Shown here in pieces: positions 33,519 through 41,845 of a stretch of DNA of 64,000 bases. Location of the stretch: the NCBI GenBank assembly GCA_025655555.1, contig JAHXIQ010000004.1, positions 186,001 through 250,000 on the forward strand. Reading direction: 5' to 3'. Both the position numbers and the translations under genes were made by a program. This DNA comes from Candidatus Thiodiazotropha sp. (ex Myrtea sp. 'scaly one' KF741663). GTDB taxonomy: Bacteria; Pseudomonadota; Gammaproteobacteria; Chromatiales; Chromatiaceae. Numbering within the stretch: position 1 is the stretch's first letter; each line of letters begins with the position of its first letter. Under the pieces are notes generated by a model. The model had not been told where the DNA came from and made no database searches. It saw only the letters and a program-made list of their open reading frames with translations.

Positions 33519-34097
33519 ATGGAACGTTCACTCATCAGTAAAGAGATCCTGCCGTTTGTCTTCCTGTTCGGCTCATTGGTATTGACGACAGTTGTCGTTG
33601 ATGCTCTGTTGCATCAGTGGGATCTTGTCTGGATCGGACGTTGGCTGGGCATACCGGGGACGCTCCTGATTCTGTTGTCATTTCTCTATTCACTGCGCAA
33701 GCGAAAAAAGATCAGTTTTGGCAAACCGAAGAATCTGCTGGCTCTGCATGAAACCCTGACCTGGGTTGGTGCGCTGATGATTCTGGTACACGCGGGCATT
33801 CACATCTACGCGATCCTCCCCTGGCTGGCATTGCTGGCCATGCTGGTCAATGTCATCAGTGGTATGACCGGAAAATACCTACTCGACCGTTCACGCAGGT
33901 TTCTGGCCGACAAAAAGGCACACTACCAGACGCAGGGGCTGAGTGACGAAGAAGTCGAGAAGCGGGTCTTCTGGGATGCCACAACCTTCGATGTGATGAA
34001 GAAGTGGCGCGTTGTTCACTTGCCGATCACACTGGCGTTTGTCGTATTGGGGCTTGCGCATATCCTGAGTATCTTTTTGTTTTGGCAGTGGCGATGA
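33519..34097 (+). CDS. Four-helix di-haem b membrane protein
   Basis: A 192-residue integral membrane protein with about four helices (10-30, 44-58, 77-112, 165-188). Two helices carry histidine pairs exactly 14 residues apart: H77/H91 and H167/H181. This spacing is the hallmark of two b-haems stacked across a membrane, as in ferric-reductase and NOX-type proteins. H95 is an extra histidine. It sits between a cytoplasmic flavin/2Fe-2S reductase and a periplasmic eight-haem cytochrome, overlapping the latter by 4 bp. Haem content is inferred from spacing, not demonstrated. Confidence 0.8.
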   Translation: MERSLISKEILPFVFLFGSLVLTTVVVDALLHQWDLVWIGRWLGIPGTLLILLSFLYSLRKRKKISFGKPKNLLALHETLTWVGALMILVHAGIHIYAILPWLALLAMLVNVISGMTGKYLLDRSRRFLADKKAHYQTQGLSDEEVEKRVFWDATTFDVMKKWRVVHLPITLAFVVLGLAHILSIFLFWQWR

Positions 34098-34897
34098 AAA
34101 ACAACACTATCATGCTTATTGTGGCGGCCAACCTTGCCGTACTGATTTTGCTGGCAATAGCTGTGCCTCACCTGATGATCACGCCGGGTAAGCCGATCGA
34201 GGCCCATGCCGAGTTTGCAACGGACTGTTTTGCCTGCCATACATCATTCATAGGCAGCACGCCAGAGAAGTGTATCGCCTGCCACATGGTAGAAGAGATA
34301 GGTATCAAGACCACAAAGGGAGAGGTGATCGATAAGGAAAAAAAGAATGTCGCCTTTCACCAGAAACTTGTTGAGAACGATTGCGTAGCCTGTCACAGCG
34401 ATCACAAGGGTGTGATGGCATTTCGGCCCATCAGCCGGTTTTCTCACGATTTGCTCGAACAACCTTTGCAGGAGCAGTGCGACAGTTGTCATCTCAATCC
34501 GGGAGATGCGCTGCATATGAAGATCGAAGGCAATTGTGCGCAGTGCCACAACCTGGAGAGCTGGACACCCGCCACCTTCGACCACGATGACTATTTTCGT
34601 TTCGACCGGCACCACGATACAGAATGTGAGACCTGCCATATCAGCAATGATTACGGCAACTACACCTGTTATGGCTGTCATGAACACTCTCGCTCAAATA
34701 TCCGCGAAGAGCACTATGAGGAGGGTATCTATGAGTACGAAGTGTGTGTCGAGTGCCACCGCAGCGGAGATGAGGATGAGGCGGAACGAATCTGGCGATC
34801 AAAATATAGGGAAACAGGTCGCGCCGGACAATACAATCAGGAGCACTACAGGGAGAAAAGATACAAGCATCGTGACTATGACGATGATGATGACTGA
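34094..34897 (+). CDS. Eight-haem periplasmic cytochrome c (cytochrome c3/c7-like)
   Basis: A 267-residue protein anchored by one N-terminal helix (about 5-24). Eight CxxCH motifs start at C45, C60, C97, C129, C148, C178, C192 and C218, so eight c-haems are expected. Extra histidines between motifs (H38, H89, H104, H118, H141, H164, H173 and others) can serve as sixth ligands. After the last haem comes a charged tail ending in five aspartates. ATG at 34094 overlaps the previous stop (ATGA). Likely the electron outlet of the three-gene system; no outer-membrane partner is encoded nearby. Confidence 0.92.
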   Translation: MKNNTIMLIVAANLAVLILLAIAVPHLMITPGKPIEAHAEFATDCFACHTSFIGSTPEKCIACHMVEEIGIKTTKGEVIDKEKKNVAFHQKLVENDCVACHSDHKGVMAFRPISRFSHDLLEQPLQEQCDSCHLNPGDALHMKIEGNCAQCHNLESWTPATFDHDDYFRFDRHHDTECETCHISNDYGNYTCYGCHEHSRSNIREEHYEEGIYEYEVCVECHRSGDEDEAERIWRSKYRETGRAGQYNQEHYREKRYKHRDYDDDDD

Positions 34898-35120
34898 GCG
34901 GCTGAAAAATACAAAATACGTTGTAATATTCAGCTTGATTTCACCTCACACCCCTAAGCTGTATACAGACGCAATCAGTCTGAAACCCTCAATAGAGTAA
35001 GTCTTTAGCGGGCGTTTGGTTTGAAAGATGAATGTCACACTTCAGCCATACATCCTGCAAGATCGACATCTGTTGGGATTCATGATCGTAGGATAGATCC
35101 TGGACCTTAGGAGGTGCGCT

Positions 35121-35450
35121 ATGCACAAATACGATAACTTATTAAGAAACATCACAGTGATACTGTTCGTTATCATTATGGCGTCTCTTTTTGTGGGGGC
35201 GCTGGCGGGTGTGTTCGAATCACCCTTCCTGGCGATCTTTTGGTATCTCGCACTCATGGGTATCACGATGATGATACTGATGACAGCTGTGTTGGCTATT
35301 GTCTATGCAGTTGGATTTACGGTAAAGAGGTATCAGCGGATAATGAGTTTCAGGAGCGGAGAGGCTGCCGGACTGCCAACTGCTTGCAATGCGAGATATA
35401 CGAATAATGGAATTTCTTCAAATTATATATTCCAGGATACGGTGAAATAA
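35121..35450 (+). CDS. Small two-helix membrane protein
   Basis: A 109-residue protein with two membrane helices (about 10-35 and 38-68) and a polar C-terminal tail. No recognised family. A strong Shine-Dalgarno (AGGAGG) precedes the ATG, and a clear rho-independent terminator follows at 35495, so it is probably a real, separately transcribed gene. It may have some link to the redox cluster upstream (223 bp away), but this is not shown. Confidence 0.65.
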   Translation: MHKYDNLLRNITVILFVIIMASLFVGALAGVFESPFLAIFWYLALMGITMMILMTAVLAIVYAVGFTVKRYQRIMSFRSGEAAGLPTACNARYTNNGISSNYIFQDTVK

Positions 35451-35494
35451 TCGTGTTATTGGAAGGCATCGGCAAACAAAATTAACCAATCTCT

Positions 35495-35527
35495 AAACCC
35501 ACTCCAGTCAGAAGTGGGTTTTTTTAT
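35495..35527 (+). terminator. Rho-independent terminator
   Basis: AACCCACT (35496-35503) pairs with AGTGGGTT (35513-35520) and is followed by a run of T. It lies 45 bp after the small membrane protein gene. Confidence 0.85.
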
Positions 35528-35636
35528 GTAAGATATCAACACAACTCCTGGCGATTAAGTGATGCCTTTTCCATCGAAGATACACCAGGGCTATCTATTG
35601 GCTAGTCGTGGATTTGCTCGTAGAATCAGGTGAGTT

Positions 35637-36062
35637 TCATGAACGGGGAAAATCTTTCAGGCAGCAACGGCCGGAAGGGTTTCGTGAAGAACAGGCGCAG
35701 GTTTGTTTTTCCGTTTCATCCATGACGAAGTCCTTGGCTTCTAAATTATCTCTGGCTTCTTTCCATGTAATGCCAAAGCAGTAGCAGACGAGTGAATGAT
35801 CGGTCCTCTCTTTGATGCCCACTGTTGTCCGCAGGGCTGATCTCTCTATCACGGAGTTATCGAGTCCAAAGTAGACCACGTCGCACTCGGGATCATCGCA
35901 AAAATAGTAGGCCTGACTCTTCCCTTCCCAGCGCCAGGGTGCTTTGATGTGGTGCTTGATCGTTGATGAGGGCACCGAAGTGTATATCTTTCCGTTCGTT
36001 GGACAGCGATGCTTATTAGGGAAGGCTCTATCAGAGCTAGAGCCGGAACAGCACTTGGACAT
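35637..36062 (-). CDS. CopZ-like Fe-S/zinc metallochaperone-type protein
   Basis: A 141-residue soluble protein. The N-terminus has CCSGSS and CPTNGK (a zinc-type site), and later come FCDDPECDVVYF, the LVCYCFGIT block and CACSSRNPSGRCC, which resemble the N-terminal domain of the Archaeoglobus CopZ family with a 2Fe-2S and zinc site. The ATG at 36062 follows GGAGG and gives the native N-terminus. A shorter duplicate lies at 31687-32070; the two are about 80% alike at DNA level by eye and lie in the same orientation, bracketing the redox cluster. Confidence 0.8.
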   Translation of the reverse strand: MSKCCSGSSSDRAFPNKHRCPTNGKIYTSVPSSTIKHHIKAPWRWEGKSQAYYFCDDPECDVVYFGLDNSVIERSALRTTVGIKERTDHSLVCYCFGITWKEARDNLEAKDFVMDETEKQTCACSSRNPSGRCCLKDFPRS

Positions 36063-36100
36063 GGACTTTGACTCCTCCAGAGGAAGTCTGACTGATTTAC

Positions 36101-36136
36101 AGCTCGTCATTCCGGCGTATGCCTGAATGACGAGCT
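36101..36136. repeat. Short palindromic repeat
   Basis: AGCTCGTCATTC (36101-36112) pairs with GAATGACGAGCT (36125-36136), with GGCGTATGCC between. The CGTCATTCC/GGAATGACG core is like common dispersed bacterial palindromes. It lies upstream of the CopZ-like gene. Confidence 0.75.
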
Positions 36137-36276
36137 AAGCTGACCTCTCCTGGTTATTACGAATAGTGATGTGTATCTGTTACTTATTGGGTTAATGATA
36201 GTTCAAGAGATACCTAGAAGCCTGAAAGTTTCACCAGACTGATTCAGGCCCTTCTCACTGTTGGTTATGGAATGAG

Positions 36277-36819
36277 TCATCCAATATTAACACTCGTCTC
36301 CACAGGAACCCCCGTGCGTAAGGTCTGCAGATTCACGCAGCTGTGTTCCGCAGCAGCGATGAGCTTTTTCATAAGCTTGGGATCTGTCTGATCATCCGCT
36401 TGGATATCAATATGGCATTTCATTTGCTGGAAACCGACCTGTACTTTTCGGTCAACCATCAAAGTGCCACGCACATCAATCTTGGCTGCAACTACGACTT
36501 CAAGAGATTGAATCTTTACGCCCAGACGATCAGCAATGATTCGCAGTGTTGAGTCAAGACAGGCAGCAAGAGCCGCACAAAGCATATCACCTGGATTCGG
36601 TGCATCGTGGTAACCGCCTACGGCAGAGTGAATGCCGAAGTGTAACGGTACGCTGGTATCCGGCTTGCCGGGATGAACCGTGCCGTGGAATGGATCGGTA
36701 TCCACACCCCCCGAAGTTCTTGCCTGATCATTGATAAGTGCCTCTTCAGGGTTAACCAGATATCGCTTTTGTAAAGGCGCCTGTCGATCGCGAACATTGA
36801 GTTGAGTTTGCGTGTTCAT
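36277..36819 (-). CDS. OsmC/Ohr-family thiol peroxidase-like protein
   Basis: A 180-residue OsmC-fold protein. The two conserved cysteines are visible: one in DMLCAALAACLDS (about residue 81) and one in AAEHSCVNLQTL (about 161). Family members reduce organic hydroperoxides. It is somewhat longer than typical OsmC, with an N-terminal extension (NTQTQLNVRDRQ). Alone on the minus strand, 166 bp from the methyltransferase gene. Confidence 0.88.
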   Translation of the reverse strand: MNTQTQLNVRDRQAPLQKRYLVNPEEALINDQARTSGGVDTDPFHGTVHPGKPDTSVPLHFGIHSAVGGYHDAPNPGDMLCAALAACLDSTLRIIADRLGVKIQSLEVVVAAKIDVRGTLMVDRKVQVGFQQMKCHIDIQADDQTDPKLMKKLIAAAEHSCVNLQTLRTGVPVETSVNIG

Positions 36820-36985
36820 TATTCTAGCCTCAGTAATCTTGGTTTAGGTTTATTCAACCCGACTGTGAATTGGTACCACATCAGCCGAAATTGAATAGGC
36901 CTCAATTATTTGTGAATCAGGACCACTTGATCTCGACTTTGTGCTGAGTGAAGGCATCACGAGTGTGGTTCCTCAGGCGAATGAA

Positions 36986-37834
36986 TTATCCCACCAGTTT
37001 CTTCTTGGTCGCCACAACCTCCAGATATTCGGAGGGGACTACCATGGTGCCGTCTTTAGCCTTATTAAACTTCCCAATCAGACTCAGCAGGTCAGTACTT
37101 AATTTTTCGCCTGTAGTCTCATCAAGTGCCTCGTAGGCCTTCAATACCGGACCGTAGTAGGTGGAAAACAGATCGAGCCAGTGCTGAGGTGATTGGTAGC
37201 GAAAGACAAACTTGCGTGGTTCAATATGCAGACTTGATGTCTGCGGCCCCAGGTTTTGTTGCAGAAACTCCTGTGTTCCCCAGGCAGCAGGAGAGTTGAT
37301 GCCGGATGGTGGTGGTACGTACTGACCGACCGTCTTGAATAGCTGACCGATAAAGCCTGCCGGGGTCCAGTTTGCGAGACCGATTTTTCCACCCGGCTTG
37401 CAAACCCGAATCAACTCTGATGATGCTTGAGTCTGATTGGGTGTAAACATTACGCCAAATGTGGAAACCACATTATCGAAGCTGTTTTCAGGGAAAGGTA
37501 ATGCCTCGGCATCCGCCTGCTGGTATTCGATCGCCAGTCCGTCGATCTCAGCCCGTTGCTGGGAGTGGTTCAACAGTGCCGGTATATAATCAGTGGAAAC
37601 CACCTTGCAGAACCGCCGTGCGGCGGCCAAAGCCACGTTTCCATTGCCTCCAGCTACATCCAGGACGCTCTGACCGGCATGCAGATCCATGGCTTCGCAC
37701 AACTGCTCGCCTGAGATCTGTAGCGTTACCCCAACGCGGCTGTAGTCACCTGAACGCCAGGCAATGTTTTGCTTGGTCTTGATCGCATCATAGTCGGGTA
37801 TGGACTGCTGAGTCGTTTGAGCTGCACGAGTCAT
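36986..37834 (-). CDS. Class I SAM-dependent methyltransferase
   Basis: A 282-residue Rossmann-fold methyltransferase. SAM site motif I is VLDVAGGNGNVALAAA (about residue 62), followed by VVSTDYIP, QADAEALPFPENSFD and IRVCKPGGKIGLANW. The ATG at 37834 follows GGAGAAG. Substrate unknown. A wHTH-TPR regulator gene lies 146 bp upstream on the same strand, reading toward it, so it could be co-transcribed or controlled by it. Confidence 0.85.
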   Translation of the reverse strand: MTRAAQTTQQSIPDYDAIKTKQNIAWRSGDYSRVGVTLQISGEQLCEAMDLHAGQSVLDVAGGNGNVALAAARRFCKVVSTDYIPALLNHSQQRAEIDGLAIEYQQADAEALPFPENSFDNVVSTFGVMFTPNQTQASSELIRVCKPGGKIGLANWTPAGFIGQLFKTVGQYVPPPSGINSPAAWGTQEFLQQNLGPQTSSLHIEPRKFVFRYQSPQHWLDLFSTYYGPVLKAYEALDETTGEKLSTDLLSLIGKFNKAKDGTMVVPSEYLEVVATKKKLVG

Positions 37835-37980
37835 AATCTTCTCCAGGGTAATTAAATAAATGTACTGTTGTTGGTTTTGATCCAACTGGAGGTAATGCTA
37901 GAAAAGCCATGCGTACCCCGCTTGGGGAAGGGGTGGTGTTTTTATGGGGATTGTGTGTGGATCGTCAGGCGACCTTGTTG

Positions 37981-39513
37981 TTATGACTGAGTGGCTAGGG
38001 CTCGTAACTGCTTGCCCAGTTTGGTTGAAATCAGGGAATCGATCTCAAGTTCGGACAGGTCCGGTTTGATTCTGTAAGCGTCATTCAGTACCGTCAATGC
38101 GGTTTGGGTTTCTTTGCAGCACAGTAAAACAGCAGCATGCACGACCCGTGACAGATAGGTTCGATCATCCCGCTGGCAGGCAAGCTCGGCCTGGGCCCGT
38201 GCTGCATCCAGGTCATTGTTCTGCATCAGGGCCAGAGCCAACAGTGCTCCCCAGATCGAGAGTCGGCTGTCCAGTGGACTGATGTCGATGCCCCGAGCCA
38301 GGTGCTTGATGGCGAGCTTCAGTTGTCTGTCAATCAGATAGGCAGAGCCGAGAGCAGACCAGGCCTGGGCGTTCGCCGGGTTAAGCTCAATAGCGTGTTT
38401 GAGTATGGGTAGAGATCGATTGACCAGACCCAGATCCGCCAGTGCACAGCCGGCAAATCCAAGTACGGTTGAATCCATTTTTTCCAGTTGTAATGCACGC
38501 TCTGCAGCCTCGATGGCTTCTGCTTTTGTCTGCTCACGCTGGTTAAGCAGGCCTACCCGATGGCCCAACGCCAGAATCAGCGACAGATAAGCAGGGGCCA
38601 GTGCAAAAGCCGGATCCTGCTCCGAGCTTCTGCGCAACAGCGCAGCAGCTTCCTGGAAAGTATCCAGATGCCACCCTTTCAATGCTAAAATACCACTGGC
38701 CTCCAGATATAACTCCCGGGCACTGGATGATCCTTCATCGGTGCAGACGCTATGGTAAATAGCCCGGTTCAGCTGCGGTTCAAGCTTGGATAGGATATCG
38801 ATGACAATTCCATCGATACCACCACTGATATCATTCATGGAATGCCCGAATTGTCCCGCCCACAAACGAAAGCCGGATTTTGCATTGATGAGTTGTATGT
38901 TTATGCGGATCTGGTCGTCCATTAACTGAACATTGCCCTCAAGCAGATAATCTATACCGGTCTCCTCATGGATCTGCCGGGCAGTTGGCATGATGTCGAG
39001 ATGAGCATAATCGGATGCCTGTGCGCTTATTTGCAATAACGGGATGCGGGTGAGTATGGTCTCTAAATTGGTAACCACCCCCTCAGCAAAAATATTGATA
39101 TCAGTGGTACCGAAAATACATTTAAGTGGTAATACTATTAATGACGGTTCAGTCTGTTTTGCCTGTTTGTGTGTTGATGGGGGTTTTGCTGTGAAAGATT
39201 GTGGCGGGTCTTGGCTAACATCTCCAATGAAACTAAAGCCACGCCCACGTACGGTCTTGATATAGAGTTGCTTATCCCCACTATCACCTAGTGCCTTGCG
39301 AACGGATTTGATACAGCCTGACACGGTGGCATCGGAGACAATTCGACCGCCCCACACAGCAGCCATAAGGTCATCTCGGCTGAATAGAGTATTAGGATTT
39401 TTTAGAAAGTGAACCAGAAGGTCGAATACCAGGGGCTCAACTTCGACCTTTACGCCATTTCTGCGTAATTCGTAGCGATCATTGTCAATTTCAATATTTG
39501 CAAACCTGAACAT
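37981..39513 (-). CDS. Winged-helix transcriptional regulator with TPR-type C-terminus (CadC-like, soluble)
   Basis: A 510-residue protein. Residues 1-100 are an OmpR/ToxR-type winged helix (RFANIEIDNDRYELRRNG, then KTVRGRGFSF). A TolB-like beta/alpha segment (about 120-230, with FAEGVVTNLETIL and GIDYLLEGNVQ) and TPR-like helices (about 270-490; LELNPANAQAWSALGSAY type repeats) follow. No transmembrane helix is visible between them, unlike CadC. Start ATG 39513 begins at the conserved FRF segment. The target genes are unknown; the methyltransferase lies directly downstream. Confidence 0.82.
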   Translation of the reverse strand: MFRFANIEIDNDRYELRRNGVKVEVEPLVFDLLVHFLKNPNTLFSRDDLMAAVWGGRIVSDATVSGCIKSVRKALGDSGDKQLYIKTVRGRGFSFIGDVSQDPPQSFTAKPPSTHKQAKQTEPSLIVLPLKCIFGTTDINIFAEGVVTNLETILTRIPLLQISAQASDYAHLDIMPTARQIHEETGIDYLLEGNVQLMDDQIRINIQLINAKSGFRLWAGQFGHSMNDISGGIDGIVIDILSKLEPQLNRAIYHSVCTDEGSSSARELYLEASGILALKGWHLDTFQEAAALLRRSSEQDPAFALAPAYLSLILALGHRVGLLNQREQTKAEAIEAAERALQLEKMDSTVLGFAGCALADLGLVNRSLPILKHAIELNPANAQAWSALGSAYLIDRQLKLAIKHLARGIDISPLDSRLSIWGALLALALMQNNDLDAARAQAELACQRDDRTYLSRVVHAAVLLCCKETQTALTVLNDAYRIKPDLSELEIDSLISTKLGKQLRALATQS

Positions 39514-40208
39514 TACTGTAAGTACCTGTTTACTAGCGAACAATATTAGGTTTGGCCGCGGGATGGAGAGCCTTGTATGGTTTTTTCTTAATCTAAAGAT
39601 AAAGGGTTTTATATTCGATTAAAGTAGATTATTTCTATGGTGCCAGTAAATTTTACAGTGACAGCTACATGAAATTTATATGGGTAATCCTCTGTAATGA
39701 TGAGCTTTCATCGCAATTACGCTGTTTTTATGTCGATTTTTCAATGAAAGATTGATTACAAAAACATGAAAAGTGTCAGTAATATTTACACTTAATCTGA
39801 GTGGCTATATTTAAGTCGATCCTATCTCATTGAAGAATAAGTGCTTACAAATTATGGCATGAGCTTTGTATGATATTTGTTTGATGGCCGGAATTTTTTA
39901 TTTCCGGCAGTTTGGTGGGGTTTCGTGGGAGGTGAGATGGCTGACTTGCAGAGTCAGGGCGTGAAAAGGATGTCTGGTATCGCTGCCTCATTAAAGCAGT
40001 AAGTGGCATGCTAAGAACTATCCTACCCAATTCATGGCTCATTTTGCTCTGTAACAGCTAATGTAAATGACTATTCCAAGCGACCTCAGCTGCTGAGATC
40101 TTATCAGGTATTCTGATTGGAAAGGTAACAGCTACTTTACAGATGTTGGAAGATCCTTTTTATGAAGTAGGTATTTCGTCATAATTTACACTTATTCGGA
40201 GAGAAGCA
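39514..40208. other. 695-bp AT-rich intergenic region, no gene seen
   Basis: Between the wHTH-TPR regulator and a PEP-CTERM gene the base composition is clearly A+T-rich. No convincing open frame or hairpin is present. A related string, TTTACACTTA, occurs at about 39786 and 40184, close to the downstream gene, and might be part of a promoter or operator; this is weak. Confidence 0.5.
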
Positions 40209-40763
40209 ATGATCAAGATACCCAAAGGAATGGCGGCCATATTGCTTTTGGCAGGTTCTATGGCACTCATACCCGCCGCACAGGCTGTAGTCATTGATTT
40301 TGAATCGGCAATTATTGGAACAGATCAGACGGACAACTACTTTGAAGATGGATTCCGACTGTCATCTATTGTTGGTGACTATGATGTAAATCCTTCAGAT
40401 CCGTTTATTGGAGATGGTCAGTATCTGGCGTTAGAGAGAACTGATGATCTTGATCAGAGTAAAGTCAGAATAGATATGTTTGGTGCCTTATTTGATTTTG
40501 AGAGTCTCGTATCTTCGAGCTTTGGTGGGCGCATTACATTTTCTGATGGTACGTCAGAGCTTTTTGGTGACTTTCCTACGCAACCAGTGACTGTGGCATT
40601 TTCCGGACATACGAATCTTACATGGATTGAATTGAGTTCAAGGAGCAACGACTTCTTGCGTGTTGATAATATCACGTTTTCTGTACCTGAGCCGTCAGCA
40701 CTTGTTTTGATGGCGCTAGGCCTGACCTGTGTGGGCTTTGCTCGTCTTCGAAAGGCAGCTTAA
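40209..40763 (+). CDS. PEP-CTERM sorting-domain protein (short)
   Basis: A 184-residue secreted protein. A signal peptide (about 1-26, ending AQA) precedes a beta-rich domain (VVIDFESAIIGT...), and the C-terminus has VPEPSALVLMALGLTCVGFARLRKA, a textbook PEP-CTERM (PEP motif, hydrophobic helix, basic end; written here in parts VPEPSA and LVLMALGL). It would be cleaved and anchored by exosortase at the envelope. Function of the body is unknown. A strong terminator follows. Confidence 0.87.
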   Translation: MIKIPKGMAAILLLAGSMALIPAAQAVVIDFESAIIGTDQTDNYFEDGFRLSSIVGDYDVNPSDPFIGDGQYLALERTDDLDQSKVRIDMFGALFDFESLVSSSFGGRITFSDGTSELFGDFPTQPVTVAFSGHTNLTWIELSSRSNDFLRVDNITFSVPEPSALVLMALGLTCVGFARLRKAA

Positions 40764-40783
40764 TAAACTATCCTGATCGATAG

Positions 40784-40806
40784 GGAGGCTTCGGCCTCCT
40801 TTTTTG
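40784..40806 (+). terminator. Rho-independent terminator
   Basis: GGAGGC-TTCG-GCCTCC (40784-40799) is a perfect hairpin with a stable TTCG loop followed by seven T. It ends the PEP-CTERM gene. Confidence 0.92.
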
Positions 40807-40881
40807 ATTGTTGATGGCGGCTGAACAAAGTGTGTTTTCACTAACCTAATGGCTGTTATTGTTTTATATGTAATCCTGCAT

Positions 40882-41661
40882 TCATCGCATTAAATCAGTG
40901 CGAACCTTTTTTAGAAAAGTAATGTAGCGCTCATCGTCACTAACATCATCGAAAAAATCCCGCTTCAGCAAGTCGACTGTTTTGGGTTGAATAGGTCGGC
41001 TTCCGCTTACAATTTCACTGACTAAAGTGTTGGTCTCCGTCAGTAGTTGATTGTGATTTTGGTGGTGAGTTGAAAAGTCGGGATAGTTGTGCTGACACAT
41101 GAACTTTTCCTCGAAAGCAAAATGATGACTTGTGAATTCGAGAAATGCTTTGAGCTTTTGGTGGAACGCATTTTTTTCTGAGGCTTTGCTGGAGAGAGTG
41201 GAAAGCTCCTGGATTAAAGAGGCCAAATGAATGTGTTGACGGTTAACTTCTTGTATGTGCCTATCCAGGTGTTTGGATAGGCTGCCATAGATCTCTTCCA
41301 TGAAGCGTCGAGGATCGTAAGGCTTTAGGATTATTGCTTCAATTTGCGAGACGGGTAGCTGCTTGGGAATAGATGAGTTTTGAGAAGTGGTGAGAATGAT
41401 TTTTGGTACATCACACCAACCACTCTTTTTCCCCAGCAGCTGAAGAAGTTGATTGCCCCCAATCCGGATTTGTCCACTCACTGGAAGGTCAATATCAATC
41501 ACGACCAAATCGGGTGGCTCGCTCTCCTGGATTAAGTTCCATGCCTCAGTTCCGCACTCTGCAGCACTGACATGAAAGTTTTCAGGTGCAAGCATCAGGT
41601 TGATCAGTTGCGAGTCAATGCCCGGTGGTTCGATAAGGAGAATGGAAAAATGGACAGGCAT
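40882..41661 (-). CDS. Receiver-hemerythrin fusion protein
   Basis: A 259-residue protein. Residues 5-125 form a response-regulator receiver domain with Asp56 (VVIDIDLP) and Lys113 (ILKPYD), though the acidic pair is reduced to E11. Residues 135-255 have a bacteriohemerythrin pattern: H143, H180, E184, H199 and H203 (RQHIHL, HFAFEEK, THHQNH) and a C-terminal block DFFDDVSDDERYITFL. In canonical proteins the last block has WLxxHIxxxD; here the ligand His is replaced by Asp (about 238). Thus it may sense O2 or another ligand in a modified way. No kinase is adjacent. Confidence 0.78.
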   Translation of the reverse strand: MPVHFSILLIEPPGIDSQLINLMLAPENFHVSAAECGTEAWNLIQESEPPDLVVIDIDLPVSGQIRIGGNQLLQLLGKKSGWCDVPKIILTTSQNSSIPKQLPVSQIEAIILKPYDPRRFMEEIYGSLSKHLDRHIQEVNRQHIHLASLIQELSTLSSKASEKNAFHQKLKAFLEFTSHHFAFEEKFMCQHNYPDFSTHHQNHNQLLTETNTLVSEIVSGSRPIQPKTVDLLKRDFFDDVSDDERYITFLKKVRTDLMR

Positions 41662-41845
41662 TTCAAAACAACGTTGAGAGCAAAAAACAAAAAAGCGGAC
41701 AGGAAGAATTTTGATATCTGAATATTATGAATACATCCTGGTCGTTGTATTTGAGTATACAGCTTAAATAAACGCGATTCCAAGAAATCAATCTGAACGT
41801 AAGAATCCTATTTGGATATTAAGCCACTATGACCAAAAAAGATGT

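Noticed and set aside
34536-35000. A 154-residue frame overlapping the eight-haem cytochrome gene
   Set aside because: Different frame over a gene with eight clear CxxCH motifs; no motif of its own.
36101-36136. Possible terminator for the gene downstream of 36062
   Set aside because: It is upstream of the CopZ-like start on its coding strand and lacks a T run, so it was called a palindromic repeat instead.
39845-40042. A 65-residue minus-strand frame in the AT-rich gap before the PEP-CTERM gene
   Set aside because: No Shine-Dalgarno, no recognisable motifs and the region is non-coding in character.
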